A stretch of DNA of 64,000 nt, taken from assembly GCA_029261655.1 (NCBI GenBank), contig JAJDAY010000010.1, forward strand, positions 1 to 64,000, written 5' to 3'. Positions 41,873 to 50,838 of the stretch are shown piece after piece. Origin of the DNA: Nitrospinaceae bacterium (GTDB lineage: Bacteria; Nitrospinota; Nitrospinia; Nitrospinales; VA-1). The translations under genes and the position numbers were made by a program. The notes beneath the pieces were generated by a model. It was not told the DNA's origin and made no database searches. It worked only from the letters and a program-made list of their open reading frames with translations. Within the stretch, counting starts at the first letter, position 1. Every line of letters starts with the position of its first letter.

Positions 41873-42856
41873 TTATTTGGACGGGGCGAAGGCCTGGATA
41901 AAACTGAGCAAAATTTTTGGGTCAAAATGGCCGGGCATGTTGTTTTTCATTTCAACCAGAGTTTCAAAAGCGGACCGGGGGTCGCGGTAATCGCGTGTGC
42001 AAATCAGGGCGTTAAAGACATCAGAAATGGCGCACACCTGCGCGGCAAACGAAATTTTATTCCCGGCAAGCCCAAAGGGATAGCCGGATCCGTCGTATTT
42101 TTCGTGATGTTCCGCCGCCATCCGCAATGTGTTTTCGCTATAACATTTCATGTCGTTCAATATTTTCCGGCCGGCGGAGGGGTGCTTTCTTATGTGTTGC
42201 CAGTCCTCTTGAGAGAGGTCGGTTGTTTTAGTCAGAACGTTCAGGGGAATATTTTTTTTGCCAATATCGTAAAGCATTCCACCGAGGCCAAGCTCCCGGA
42301 TTTCGGCGGGCTTCAGGGACAGCCGATGCGCAAAAAACAGGATCAATACGCTGGCATTCGCGCAATGTGAGGCGTGGGTGTTTTCCCTGGAGACAGCATT
42401 AAAAACACTGCCCGCACTCAGTTTCCCCTGGGACAGGCACAGTTGCATGATTTCCACCACGGCATTCAAACTTCTTAGGATTCTTGTCGATCCAATACTG
42501 TCAAAATATTCTTCCAGAATATGTTTGCTCACCTCAAAGGAATCGGACAATATTTTTTCAAAAGATTCGTCTTTTTGCAGACCTTGGCGAAGATCAACGA
42601 TTAAAAAATTATTGTAATAATGAATCAGGTCATTTTCATGAATATATAAAGGTTGGTTTTCCCTGGAGGCTACCAGTCCGCAGATTTTTTCTCTGCTTTC
42701 AGAATTGTAAGATCCAAATTGTAGAAACAGCGGTTCTTCTCCGCCATTTGTGGTTTTGTAAAAGAGTTCAAAATCAAGTTGAGGACCGTTTCGCGCTATT
42801 TTGTCTAAAAAATCGCGGTTGATTTTACGGTAATAGTCAGCAATAGAACTTCTCAT
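41873..42856 (-). CDS. HD-GYP-type protein with altered HD motif
   Basis: 327 residues. The N-terminal ~140 have no clear family. The C-terminal part is an HD-GYP domain: ENTHASHCANASVL, LGLGGMLYDIGKKNIP, IRKHPSAGRKIL, AAEHHEKYDGSGYPFGLAG and ISDVFNALICTRDYRD. The metal-binding HD pair is Tyr196-Asp197 instead of His-Asp, and the late DxxDA is DVFNA. HHExxDGxGYP is intact. Cyclic-di-GMP hydrolysis is therefore uncertain; a binding role is possible. Confidence 0.85.
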   Translation of the reverse strand: MRSSIADYYRKINRDFLDKIARNGPQLDFELFYKTTNGGEEPLFLQFGSYNSESREKICGLVASRENQPLYIHENDLIHYYNNFLIVDLRQGLQKDESFEKILSDSFEVSKHILEEYFDSIGSTRILRSLNAVVEIMQLCLSQGKLSAGSVFNAVSRENTHASHCANASVLILFFAHRLSLKPAEIRELGLGGMLYDIGKKNIPLNVLTKTTDLSQEDWQHIRKHPSAGRKILNDMKCYSENTLRMAAEHHEKYDGSGYPFGLAGNKISFAAQVCAISDVFNALICTRDYRDPRSAFETLVEMKNNMPGHFDPKILLSFIQAFAPSK

Positions 42857-43080
42857 GCATTCTCTCTGATGGTATTTGCGTTAAAAAATGGGCTTGCAAA
42901 TAATTTGTCCTGGGAACCCCTGGGAAAAAACACCAATCCATTATAGCTAGAATATAAGATAAGTCATTGAGAATCAACAGGTTATGTTGTTGTTTGGGTT
43001 GATAGTAAAGGTCTTTACGGTCTGAGATCACGATTTCTTTAATGGAAACTGTTTGCCAAATAAAATATGATGCCTGAATC

Positions 43081-43162
43081 GCCCGGCCTCAAATGCGGGC
43101 AAAATCGGAGCCGATTTTTAATGATCCCTCTCCGCTACGCGGGGGGACCCCTGATACCAGGG
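43081..43162 (+). promoter_or_regulatory. Hairpin-rich leader before gpmA
   Basis: Four short inverted repeats in tandem: GCCCG/CGGGC (43081-43100), AAAATCGG/CCGATTTT (43101-43118), CCGC/GCGG (43132-43142) and CCCTG/CAGGG (43149-43162). They sit 80-160 bp before gpmA, within the 385-bp gap that starts at 42857. The rest of the gap shows no gene. Confidence 0.4.
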
Positions 43163-43241
43163 TTTCATTTAAAAGCCGTCTCAAGTTACAGGGTTCCACA
43201 CGCGGGACTAAAAAACCGCACACTTCGGGAGATGCTGATCG

Positions 43242-43991
43242 ATGTTGAAACTGGTTCTGCTCCGTCACGGTCAAAGTCAATGGAATCTGGAAAATCGCTT
43301 TACCGGGTGGAAGGACGTGGACCTCACGCCCCAGGGCGAGCAAGAGGCCAAAGAAGCCGCCAGACTTCTGCTGGCAGAGGGGTTCACCTTTGATATCGCT
43401 TTCACCTCCCTGCTCAAACGGGCGATCCGCACTCTATGGATCGCTCTGGATAATATGGATATGATGTGGGTCCCCGTGGTCCGGTCCTGGCGGCTGAATG
43501 AACGCCATTACGGTGCGCTTCAAGGGCTCAATAAATCCGAGACAGTGGAAAAACACGGGGCCGAACAGGTTCTGGTATGGCGGCGGAGCTACTCGACACC
43601 TCCACCCGCTTTAAAAGAAGGCGACGAACGCCTGCCTGACAACGACCCCCGCTATGCCCAGTTAGGCAAGTCGGACCTGCCGAGGACCGAAGCCTTGAAC
43701 GATACGGTGAAACGTTTTCTGCCTTATTGGTTTGAGGAGATTGTTCCGGTATTGAAGGCGAACAAGAAAGTATTGATCTGCGCTCACGGCAACAGCCTGC
43801 GCGCCCTCGTCAAACACCTCGACGGCGTCAGTGAGGAAGAAATCGTCAACCTGAACATTCCGACAGGAATTCCACTGGTGTATGAACTGGGTGACGACTT
43901 GAAACCGATCAAGCATTATTATCTGGGCGATCCGGAAGCCGCTAAAAAAGCCGCAGAACTTGTGGCTAAGCAGGCCAAAGGCCCTGCGTGA
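43242..43991 (+). CDS. gpmA: 2,3-bisphosphoglycerate-dependent phosphoglycerate mutase
   Basis: 249 residues. [10 protein letters not shown] carries the phospho-accepting His9; [42 protein letters not shown] and [18 protein letters not shown] complete the dPGM signature. It interconverts 3- and 2-phosphoglycerate in glycolysis/gluconeogenesis. A Lys/Ala-rich C-terminal tail overlaps a 34-bp dispersed element at the stop codon. It is convergent with the signal peptidase gene. Confidence 0.96.
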   Translation: MLKLVLLRHGQSQWNLENRFTGWKDVDLTPQGEQEAKEAARLLLAEGFTFDIAFTSLLKRAIRTLWIALDNMDMMWVPVVRSWRLNERHYGALQGLNKSETVEKHGAEQVLVWRRSYSTPPPALKEGDERLPDNDPRYAQLGKSDLPRTEALNDTVKRFLPYWFEEIVPVLKANKKVLICAHGNSLRALVKHLDGVSEEEIVNLNIPTGIPLVYELGDDLKPIKHYYLGDPEAAKKAAELVAKQAKGPA

Positions 43992-44019
43992 CGCTGGACT
44001 CAATATTAACGTGCGATGG
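43986..44019. repeat. 34-bp dispersed element, copy 2 (inverted)
   Basis: Reverse complement matches 6582-6615 at about 30 of 34 bases. It spans the last codons and stop of gpmA and lies before the convergent lepB end. One stem base of the hairpin seen in copy 1 is mismatched here. Confidence 0.6.
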
Positions 44020-44073
44020 ATTTATGGCTACCCAGATTCTCCAATTGAAGTTGTTACCTGTTGGAACATTCCT

Positions 44074-44940
44074 CTAAGAAACCAACTTACCAATCCTATT
44101 CCACCGGACTTGACTTTCCTCCTTGTCATAGGACCAATACAGCATCTTTACTTTTCCCATAACCTTGGATACTTCAATAAACCCAAAGTATCTACTGTCT
44201 TGGCTATTCTCTCGGTTATCTCCCAGAACGAATAGCATTCCTTCTGGAATAACTATTTGGTCAAGATTATCTCTAAGATAGATAGGTTCATTCTTTACGG
44301 GCTCTGAATGGAAGGCATATGATTCATCCAGTGCTTGACCATTTATAAAAATTCTTTGATTTTTAATTTTTAACTTTTCCCCCGGAAGGCCTACTACTCT
44401 TTTTATAAATGCTCTCGTTTCATCTTTGGGAAAAGGAAAAACAATGACATCCCCTCGATGGAGGCCCTCTCTTTTACTGAACCATTTTTCAACTATGATA
44501 TGGTCACCTTTTACAATAAAGGGTTCCATAGACTTCGAAGGAATTTTATATGACTGTAAGACGTGGTATTTAATTGAGGTTGAAATTGTTTCATTGGCAA
44601 TAAAAGAAATTCCAATAAAAAGGATATAAAAATACCATTTGTTAAATGGCTGTGGTTCTTGAGAATGATTAATTTTACGAGCGAGCTTTACGGCATCATG
44701 GACCACAAGATAATAAAAGAAACAGAAGAGGACAAAGGGTAAAGCGATATTTATCATTGGAAGGGGAATTAAGAAAAAATACCAAAACAAAATGAGAAAA
44801 GGATACAAAACAACAGCCAGAAGGATACCTCGCTTTGGCCTGCCACAATAAAACTGACCCAGGCCACAATATAAAAGACTCAGCAGTCCGGCTAACCAGG
44901 GTTTTTTAAGGTTATTCTCCATAGCGTTTATTTCCTTCAT
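44074..44940 (-). CDS. lepB: Signal peptidase I with N-terminal membrane extension
   Basis: 288 residues. The first ~120 form a TM2-like module (LAGLLSLLYCGLGQFYCGRPKRG then two or three more spans), followed by the S26 peptidase: catalytic Ser137 in IPSKSMEP, Lys180 in FIKRVVGLPGE and the late GDNRENSQDSRYFG. It cleaves signal peptides in the cytoplasmic membrane. The first ATG (44940) has GGTGAG upstream; the ATG at 44922 has AAGGAA. It is 13 bp after the preceding membrane-protein gene. Confidence 0.9.
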   Translation of the reverse strand: MKEINAMENNLKKPWLAGLLSLLYCGLGQFYCGRPKRGILLAVVLYPFLILFWYFFLIPLPMINIALPFVLFCFFYYLVVHDAVKLARKINHSQEPQPFNKWYFYILFIGISFIANETISTSIKYHVLQSYKIPSKSMEPFIVKGDHIIVEKWFSKREGLHRGDVIVFPFPKDETRAFIKRVVGLPGEKLKIKNQRIFINGQALDESYAFHSEPVKNEPIYLRDNLDQIVIPEGMLFVLGDNRENSQDSRYFGFIEVSKVMGKVKMLYWSYDKEESQVRWNRIGKLVS

Positions 44941-44953
44941 TTACTCACCAATG

Positions 44954-45502
44954 CTAAATATTTTTTACTCTTCGTTTCTCACGAATATTAATAAAAATCT
45001 TCCAGGCAAAAAAAGTACAGCACAATATTCCACCCCAAGTAGTAACGGCTACTTCTAAAGGGTGGTTCGTGTAATCGATCATTTCAAAATTTCCTAACCG
45101 CAAAGCGTACGCACTCACCATAGCCACCAGCGCAAGAAATAAAAGTATCAGCATCACGAGACTGTCCGACTTTGCCGAGTTAGTAATCGATTCTACAAAG
45201 GTCAGCTTTTCTTTAGAGATGGGTAAGTCTCTGGTAAATTTCCCAAGCCTGAAAAAATAAAAAATAAGTAATGCCGGCAACCAGACAATGGGGCTTGTCT
45301 CTGAGCCCAACAAAACCACACTCCCGAAGATGACAAAGAGTGCGATTGCCACGAATTTTTTTATAAACCCCTGGATCTTTATTTTTGTCTCCTCATCAGG
45401 AACCACGTAGCCTTTGCCCCAGTATCCTCTTGGGTAAAACAACAGACTCCCATTATCAGCGGTTTTAAATAAAGCATTGGATCTGGCATCCAAATATCCC
45501 AT
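44954..45502 (-). CDS. Hypothetical membrane protein (about four spans)
   Basis: 182 residues. A short N-terminal cytoplasmic part (YLDARSNALFKTADNGSLLFYPRGYWGKGYVV) precedes a hairpin of two spans (AIALFVIFGSVVLLG, WLPALLIFYFF), a loop and two more (LVMLILLFLALVAMVSAY, WGGILCCTFFAWKIF). AAAGGA lies upstream of the ATG. It ends 13 bp before lepB and is likely co-transcribed. No family is recognised. Confidence 0.65.
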   Translation of the reverse strand: MGYLDARSNALFKTADNGSLLFYPRGYWGKGYVVPDEETKIKIQGFIKKFVAIALFVIFGSVVLLGSETSPIVWLPALLIFYFFRLGKFTRDLPISKEKLTFVESITNSAKSDSLVMLILLFLALVAMVSAYALRLGNFEMIDYTNHPLEVAVTTWGGILCCTFFAWKIFINIREKRRVKNI

Positions 45503-45748
45503 TATTTGTTTTCCTTTAAGCTGGATGATTTATTAAAATTTGTATTCGGTAAATCCTAAAAAAGCAATCCTCATGCCAAATAACAGCCTTTGAAAAACCG
45601 GGGGTTATGAAAACCACTGTCAGGAGGGTGATTAAAAATCATGCCTTTTAGGGCATATTTTGTGACGGGTGAGCCGGGGTGGCTTTATACTGGGGGAGAT
45701 GTAATCTGTATTCTGCTATTAATTATTTAAAATTGAGATTTCCCGGGA

Positions 45749-46204
45749 ATGCTGAATATTGGCTTAAAAAAAATCATCGGTTTGGGAGGAATGGGCGGGT
45801 TGCTCATTTTCCTTCTGCCCTCGGGTTTGCCCGCCACCATCCTGAGTATTCTGTTAATTTTTGTCTGGCTTCCCCTGTTGATACTTGAGGTTTTTGATCG
45901 AATAGATAAAATCGAATGGGGAAAAAATAGAAGCCCCTTAAACACAATGACGAGAGTATTACTGGCAACCCCAAAGGCTTTACTTGGGTTGGTTTCTATT
46001 TTCCTGGGCGCGGGTATTGTCGTCTGGGTCTTTTACAATGTGTTCATAGAACGACAACCCTTATATACTGGACCCGACTCAATTTATTCTCTTGCATCCT
46101 TTGGGATAGGGCCTGCCTTGATCTTCGTGGGGAGATATTGGTTTGTCAGTGCGATTAAGAAATATGAAAGAAACCTGGATCAGAATCTTCTTTCCTACGA
46201 ATGA
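45749..46204 (+). CDS. Hypothetical membrane protein (about four spans)
   Basis: 151 residues with hydrophobic segments GGMGGLLIFLLPSGLPA, TILSILLIFVWLPLLIL, ALLGLVSIFLGAGIVVWVFY and a final IGPALIFVGRYWFV. The C-terminus is charged (IKKYERNLDQNLLSYE). No ribosome-binding site stands out (the upstream GGGA is weak). Divergent from the 44954-45502 gene, convergent with recN. Function unknown. Confidence 0.6.
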   Translation: MLNIGLKKIIGLGGMGGLLIFLLPSGLPATILSILLIFVWLPLLILEVFDRIDKIEWGKNRSPLNTMTRVLLATPKALLGLVSIFLGAGIVVWVFYNVFIERQPLYTGPDSIYSLASFGIGPALIFVGRYWFVSAIKKYERNLDQNLLSYE

Positions 46205-46228
46205 AATCTTTGTGGTTAATAAAAGGGA

Positions 46229-47923
46229 TCACTTCTTGATCATTTCCCTGGCGAATTTTAAGGTGGCAGGGGTGATGGTTTCGCCGCCGGACATGCGGGC
46301 GATTTCTTCCACGCGCTCGTCGTAATTCAATTGCACGATGGTCGAGTGCGTCCGGCTGTCTTTGACGGTTTTCTGCACGCGAAAATGCGCTTTGGCGAGG
46401 CCCGCGATTTGCGGCAGGTGGGTGATGCAGAAGACCTGTTTGCCGACGGCGACTTTCGCGAGTTTCACCCCGACCTTTTCCGCCACCTTGCCGCCGACGC
46501 CTGCGTCCACCTCGTCGAACACCATCACCGGGACGGGGTCCTGCTCGTGTAAAATAGATTTCAACGCCAGCATGACGCGGGACAATTCCCCGCCCGATGC
46601 GATTTTTATCAGGGGGCGCAGTTCTTCGCCTGGATTGGGGGAAAAGAGAAACTCCACGGTGCCGATGCCGCCTGGATGCAGTTTGACTTTTTTCTCTCGA
46701 AAGTGGACGAAACCATCGGGGTCTGCGGGGTAATCAAAGCGGACGCCAAATTGCACCTCAGCCATGCCCAACTCACGTAATTCTTTTTCGACGTCCTGTT
46801 TGAATTTTTTAGCGGTTTTTTCGCGCACGTCGGCCAAGGTCGTGGCCAGCTCTTCCAGCGTTTTTTCGCGTCGCTTGATTTCTTTTTCCAGCGAGTCCAT
46901 TTTTTCCTGATTGGCTCCAAGCGTATCGAGTTCCTGAGCGATCTTTTCCCGTTCAGCCAAAATCGCCGGGATGTCCATTCCGTATTTGCGTTTCAGTCCG
47001 TTGATCTCCGCCAACCGGTCTTCGATTTCTTCTAAGCGAGGCGGATTGAATTCGATTCCGCGCAGATAGGTTTGCAGTTCCGCCACCATTTCTTCCAGCT
47101 CGCAATAGGCGGTTTGCGCCCTTTCCGCCTGGCTTTTGAGGGCCGGGTCCAAATCGAGCAAGGATTCGATTTCTTTTTGCGCCCGGCCCAGTTGCTCGAG
47201 AGCCGAACCCTCGGATTCGGACAACTGGCCCAAAGTTTGTTCGACGGTCTGTTGAATTTTTTCCGCGTGTTGTAAGATATTTTTTTCGGTTTTTAATTCC
47301 CCCTCCTCCTCTGGGGAAAGACCGGCCTGCTCGATTTCCGAAAGTTGAAATTTCAGCAGTTCCTGTCGTTCGGTGCGGTTTTTTTCTTTCAGGCGCATGG
47401 ACTCAAGATCCCGTCTGCTGGACTGATAGTCGGCAAACTCGAGTCCAAAACGCTGGCAAGTGGCTTTGCTTTTTCCGAACAGGTCCAGAAGTACGACGTG
47501 GGTATCCGGGCGTAGTAGAGTCTGATGATCGTGTTGTCCGTGGATGTCAACCAGTCGATTGCCTATTTTGGCTAAGGTAGCGACGGTGATATTGCCGTCG
47601 TTCAGAAAACATCGGCTTTTGCCGTTATGCGACATGTTGCGTTTGACCAGCAACTCTCCGTCTTCCGTCTCGATTCCCTGAGCGCGGATGTCATTCAAAA
47701 GGGCGGGGTCTTCAATTTGAAACACCGCCTCCACGGTGGCCGTGGTTTCACCGGAGCGGATATAATCCGTGTCGGCCCGGCCTCCCAGAATGAGGTTGAG
47801 CGCGCTCATCAGGATGGATTTTCCGGCGCCAGTTTCGCCCGTCAGCACATTGAGTCCGGGAAGAAACTCCACGCTTAGATTTTTTATGATAGCAAAATTG
47901 CTGATTTTAATTTCTTTGAGCAT
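46229..47923 (-). CDS. recN: DNA repair protein RecN
   Basis: 564 residues from the ATG at 47923 (MLKEIKISNFAIIKNL). The SMC-like ATPase head has Walker A GETGAGKSILMSAL and DNGNITVATLAKI-type DIHGQHDHQ; a long coiled coil with Glu/Lys heptads follows, then the signature GGELSRVMLALK and Walker B PVMVFDEVDAGVGG. RecN acts in double-strand break repair. A longer start at 47941 adds six residues. The start overlaps the end of the upstream TPR gene by ~17 bp. Confidence 0.95.
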   Translation of the reverse strand: MLKEIKISNFAIIKNLSVEFLPGLNVLTGETGAGKSILMSALNLILGGRADTDYIRSGETTATVEAVFQIEDPALLNDIRAQGIETEDGELLVKRNMSHNGKSRCFLNDGNITVATLAKIGNRLVDIHGQHDHQTLLRPDTHVVLLDLFGKSKATCQRFGLEFADYQSSRRDLESMRLKEKNRTERQELLKFQLSEIEQAGLSPEEEGELKTEKNILQHAEKIQQTVEQTLGQLSESEGSALEQLGRAQKEIESLLDLDPALKSQAERAQTAYCELEEMVAELQTYLRGIEFNPPRLEEIEDRLAEINGLKRKYGMDIPAILAEREKIAQELDTLGANQEKMDSLEKEIKRREKTLEELATTLADVREKTAKKFKQDVEKELRELGMAEVQFGVRFDYPADPDGFVHFREKKVKLHPGGIGTVEFLFSPNPGEELRPLIKIASGGELSRVMLALKSILHEQDPVPVMVFDEVDAGVGGKVAEKVGVKLAKVAVGKQVFCITHLPQIAGLAKAHFRVQKTVKDSRTHSTIVQLNYDERVEEIARMSGGETITPATLKFAREMIKK

Positions 47924-48677
47924 GCGGGCTTTGGGATTCAATCCACGGTTCGATTTTTGCCATCAGTATTTGGACTTTCTGACGAATTTGATGGGCCCCC
48001 GGGGGTTCGTCGGACTCCCCAATGAACGTCAACAGATCCTGCAAGGTATTTTTAGCGTCCAGGTAATTCTTCTGTTCGTACAGAGCTTCAGCAAGAAACA
48101 GATAATTATTCGCAAACTTTGGCCCAAGAGCCACGGCTTGTTTCAGGTGATCGACCGATTTATCGACACTGCCGCCAAGGAGACCGGGCAACTCCAGATA
48201 CAGCTTTCCCAAAGCGCGATGCGGCCCGCCCTGGCTCACTGAGGGATCGAGCCTTGCCGCATTCTTAAAGTCATTTTTCAAAGGATTTATTATCGACAAA
48301 CTGCTCCAGATCCCCTGCATTTCTCCCAGTTTGCCCCGGCAAAGGCCGCGCAGGAAAAACCCCCATGCAGACCGGTCATTGAGCGCAATCGTTTGATCGG
48401 CCCGTTGCAGGCACTGATGGTAGTATTTTTTAGCGGCGTTATCAGTGGATGTATCGGCAAGGGCATAATAGGTGCGTGCCAGCCGCCAGGCAAGGTCTTC
48501 GGATGCTTCTTTTTGCTCCAGAGCTTTTAAGATCCTCGATTCGGTTTGCAATAAATCCTGAGAGGTGGTTTGAACAGATTCATATTGCCGGTCGATGCCC
48601 TGCAGGAAGGCCGGGTCCGCACCCGTTGCTGAAAGGGAAAATATGAATATCAAGCTGAAAACCGGAACCCAAAACAT
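47907..48677 (-). CDS. Secreted TPR protein, TatT-like
   Basis: 256 residues. Signal peptide PVFSLIFIFSLSATGAD. The repeat region includes LAWRLARTYYALADTS, RSAWGFFLRGLCRGKLGE, GPHRALGKLYLELPGLLGGS and LAEALYEQKNYLDAKNTL; the LPGLLGGSVDKSVDHLKQA segment resembles the TatT/TPR family associated with TRAP-type uptake. No TRAP gene is near. Periplasmic location inferred. It runs into recN. Confidence 0.7.
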   Translation of the reverse strand: MFWVPVFSLIFIFSLSATGADPAFLQGIDRQYESVQTTSQDLLQTESRILKALEQKEASEDLAWRLARTYYALADTSTDNAAKKYYHQCLQRADQTIALNDRSAWGFFLRGLCRGKLGEMQGIWSSLSIINPLKNDFKNAARLDPSVSQGGPHRALGKLYLELPGLLGGSVDKSVDHLKQAVALGPKFANNYLFLAEALYEQKNYLDAKNTLQDLLTFIGESDEPPGAHQIRQKVQILMAKIEPWIESQSPHAQRN

Positions 48678-48812
48678 GGTCTGATTTTATCCCTTCTCAA
48701 GAGAGGGTGTGGAGTGATAGTCTATTCTTGTCATTAAAAACTGGCGATTCGGAATTGCGGTAGGGTTGTGGACCGCCGAATAAAAACCCCTAGTGAATAA
48801 ATTATCATAAAT

Positions 48813-49424
48813 ATGAGCCGAAATATTAAAACGATTTTCCTGACCGTTATTTTAGGTTTGAGCTTTCTTGCAGGGCCGGTCTTTGCCGCCAGGCTTTCAC
48901 CTGAGAAATGTGTTCAGGAATTGCTGGCGACGATCCAGAAAATCAAGTCTGGAGACAAGCTGTCTGTCGAAGAGAAGAAAGCCAACAGCGTCCGGTCCGA
49001 AAAAGCCCTGAAATATTTGAATATCACGACCATCAGTCAAAAGACTCTGGGCAAATACTGGGAAAAATTAACCGATGAAGAGAAATCGCGTTTTTCAAAA
49101 CTACTCGGCCAGTTATTTATTTATGTCGCGTTCCCCAATTCAGGCAAATTTTTCACCGATCTTGACCTGGTGTTCGCGGAATCGAAAATAGAGGAAACCG
49201 GGGCGTTTGTGCCCATGTCGGTTGTACACAAAAACGAGGGACAAATCGAAATAGATTTTTTTCTGCAACAGAACTCCACCGATTGGAAAGTGGTCGATGT
49301 GAAGATGGACGGTGTGAGCATGCGCAATAATTTGCGCAGTCAATTTTATCGAATCATGGACAAAGAAAATTTTGCCGAGCTGGTCCGCCGAATGGAGAAA
49401 AAATTGAAAGAAGCCAAAGCATGA
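48813..49424 (+). CDS. MlaC/Ttg2D-like phospholipid-binding periplasmic protein
   Basis: 203 residues with a signal peptide (FLTVILGLSFLAGPVFAARL). The MlaC-type chain follows: CVQELLATIQKIKSGDKLS, ISQKTLGKYWEKLTDEEKSRFSKLLGQLF, and the beta part (VHKNEGQIEIDFFLQQNSTDWKVVDVKMDGVSM) ending in helices. Such proteins carry phospholipid across the periplasm between outer and inner membrane complexes. mlaDEFB are not in the window. Its stop overlaps the rimO start by 4 bp. Confidence 0.85.
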   Translation: MSRNIKTIFLTVILGLSFLAGPVFAARLSPEKCVQELLATIQKIKSGDKLSVEEKKANSVRSEKALKYLNITTISQKTLGKYWEKLTDEEKSRFSKLLGQLFIYVAFPNSGKFFTDLDLVFAESKIEETGAFVPMSVVHKNEGQIEIDFFLQQNSTDWKVVDVKMDGVSMRNNLRSQFYRIMDKENFAELVRRMEKKLKEAKA

Positions 49425-50788
49425 AAAATAAAACCCAGCCTGCGCTGAAAAAAATAGGGATGGTCAGTCTGGGTTGCCCAAAAAACGCCGTGGACACCGA
49501 ATATCTCCTGGGAGATCTTGTGAACACCGGCTATGAAATCACGCCGGATAAGGAAGAGGCGGACGTTCTGGTGGTGAACACCTGCGGTTTTATAGAATCG
49601 GCCAAGCGGGAATCGGTCGACGCGATTCTGGAAATGGCTCAACTGAAAACCGATGGCAGGTGCCAAAAATTGATCGTGACCGGATGCCTGTCAGAACGCT
49701 ACAGCGACGACCTGTTGAAAGAAATTCCAGAAATTGATCACATATTCGGGGTCAATCAATATCCGCGTTTGAAGGAGGTTTTGCACCCGGTCGACCCATC
49801 CACCGGACGCACACAAGCGCGCGACCAGATGAACGGTCCGGCGGAATATTTTGAGCCTTATGCGGACCGGATACTGACCACGCCCTCTTATTCCGCTTAT
49901 TTGAAAATTTCCGAAGGCTGTTCCAATAAATGCGCCTTCTGCATTATCCCCAAAATGCGCGGCCATATTCGCAGTCAACCGCTGGCAAGTCTTGTCACCG
50001 AAGCCCGGCAATTGGCCCAGCTGGGAGTCCGGGAGTTGAACCTGATTTCCCAGGACACCACGATGTATGGGCTGGACCTTAGAATGAAAAACGGTTTGAA
50101 CAGCCTTTTAGAAGCGCTGGCCAAAGTTGAGGGAATCGAATGGATTCGTCTGTTTTATTGTTACCCCACCTTCATCAACACCGAATTGATCGAGCTCATT
50201 AAGCGGGAAGAAAAAATATGTCCCTATATCGACGTTCCCCTTCAGCACATTCACGACGAGATGCTGACCCGGATGAAACGGCAGGAACGGGAAAAAAAGG
50301 TGAGGCTCATGCTGGATGAAATTCGCGCGAAAATTCCCGGCGTGGCTTTGAGGACGACATTTATTACAGGATTCCCCGGAGAAACCGAAGCGCATTTTCA
50401 GCACCTGCTCGACTTTCTTAAAGAAACGCGGTTTGACCATGTGGGCGCGTTCACTTATTCCCATGAAGAAGGAACCACAGCCTTTGACTACGCCGACGAC
50501 GTTCCGCAAAAAATAAAACAGGAACGCAAAGACGAGTTGATGCAGGCGCAAAAAACCATCAGCCTGCAAAAAAACCAGGCGAAAGTCGGCGAGGTGCATC
50601 CGGTGCTTGTGGAGGGTGCCGATTTTGAAGAAAGCTATCTGGTGACCGGGCGCTTGCCAACCCAGGCCCCGGAAATAGACGGGCAGGTGATCATTGAGGC
50701 CAGCGATGTGGAGCCTGGAATGATCGTTCCCATGCGCATCCTTTCGGCCACCGATTATGACGTGGTGGCAACACGAATAGATGGATGA
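49421..50788 (+). CDS. rimO: Ribosomal protein S12 methylthiotransferase RimO
   Basis: 455 residues. The N-terminal UPF0004 domain (MVSLGCPKNAVDTE, VNTCGFIESAKRESVDAI, VTGCLSERY) binds a second [4Fe-4S] cluster; the radical SAM motif CSNKCAFC (Cys167, 171, 174) is followed by PKMRGHIRSQP; a TRAM domain closes. It converts an Asp of S12 to 3-methylthio-Asp. The start overlaps the mlaC-like stop (ATGA), indicating coupling. Confidence 0.95.
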   Translation: MKNKTQPALKKIGMVSLGCPKNAVDTEYLLGDLVNTGYEITPDKEEADVLVVNTCGFIESAKRESVDAILEMAQLKTDGRCQKLIVTGCLSERYSDDLLKEIPEIDHIFGVNQYPRLKEVLHPVDPSTGRTQARDQMNGPAEYFEPYADRILTTPSYSAYLKISEGCSNKCAFCIIPKMRGHIRSQPLASLVTEARQLAQLGVRELNLISQDTTMYGLDLRMKNGLNSLLEALAKVEGIEWIRLFYCYPTFINTELIELIKREEKICPYIDVPLQHIHDEMLTRMKRQEREKKVRLMLDEIRAKIPGVALRTTFITGFPGETEAHFQHLLDFLKETRFDHVGAFTYSHEEGTTAFDYADDVPQKIKQERKDELMQAQKTISLQKNQAKVGEVHPVLVEGADFEESYLVTGRLPTQAPEIDGQVIIEASDVEPGMIVPMRILSATDYDVVATRIDG

Positions 50789-50838
50789 TATAACCCTTCC
50801 AAAAGTTTGCACGACCAACCCTTTTGACATCTGATTCA

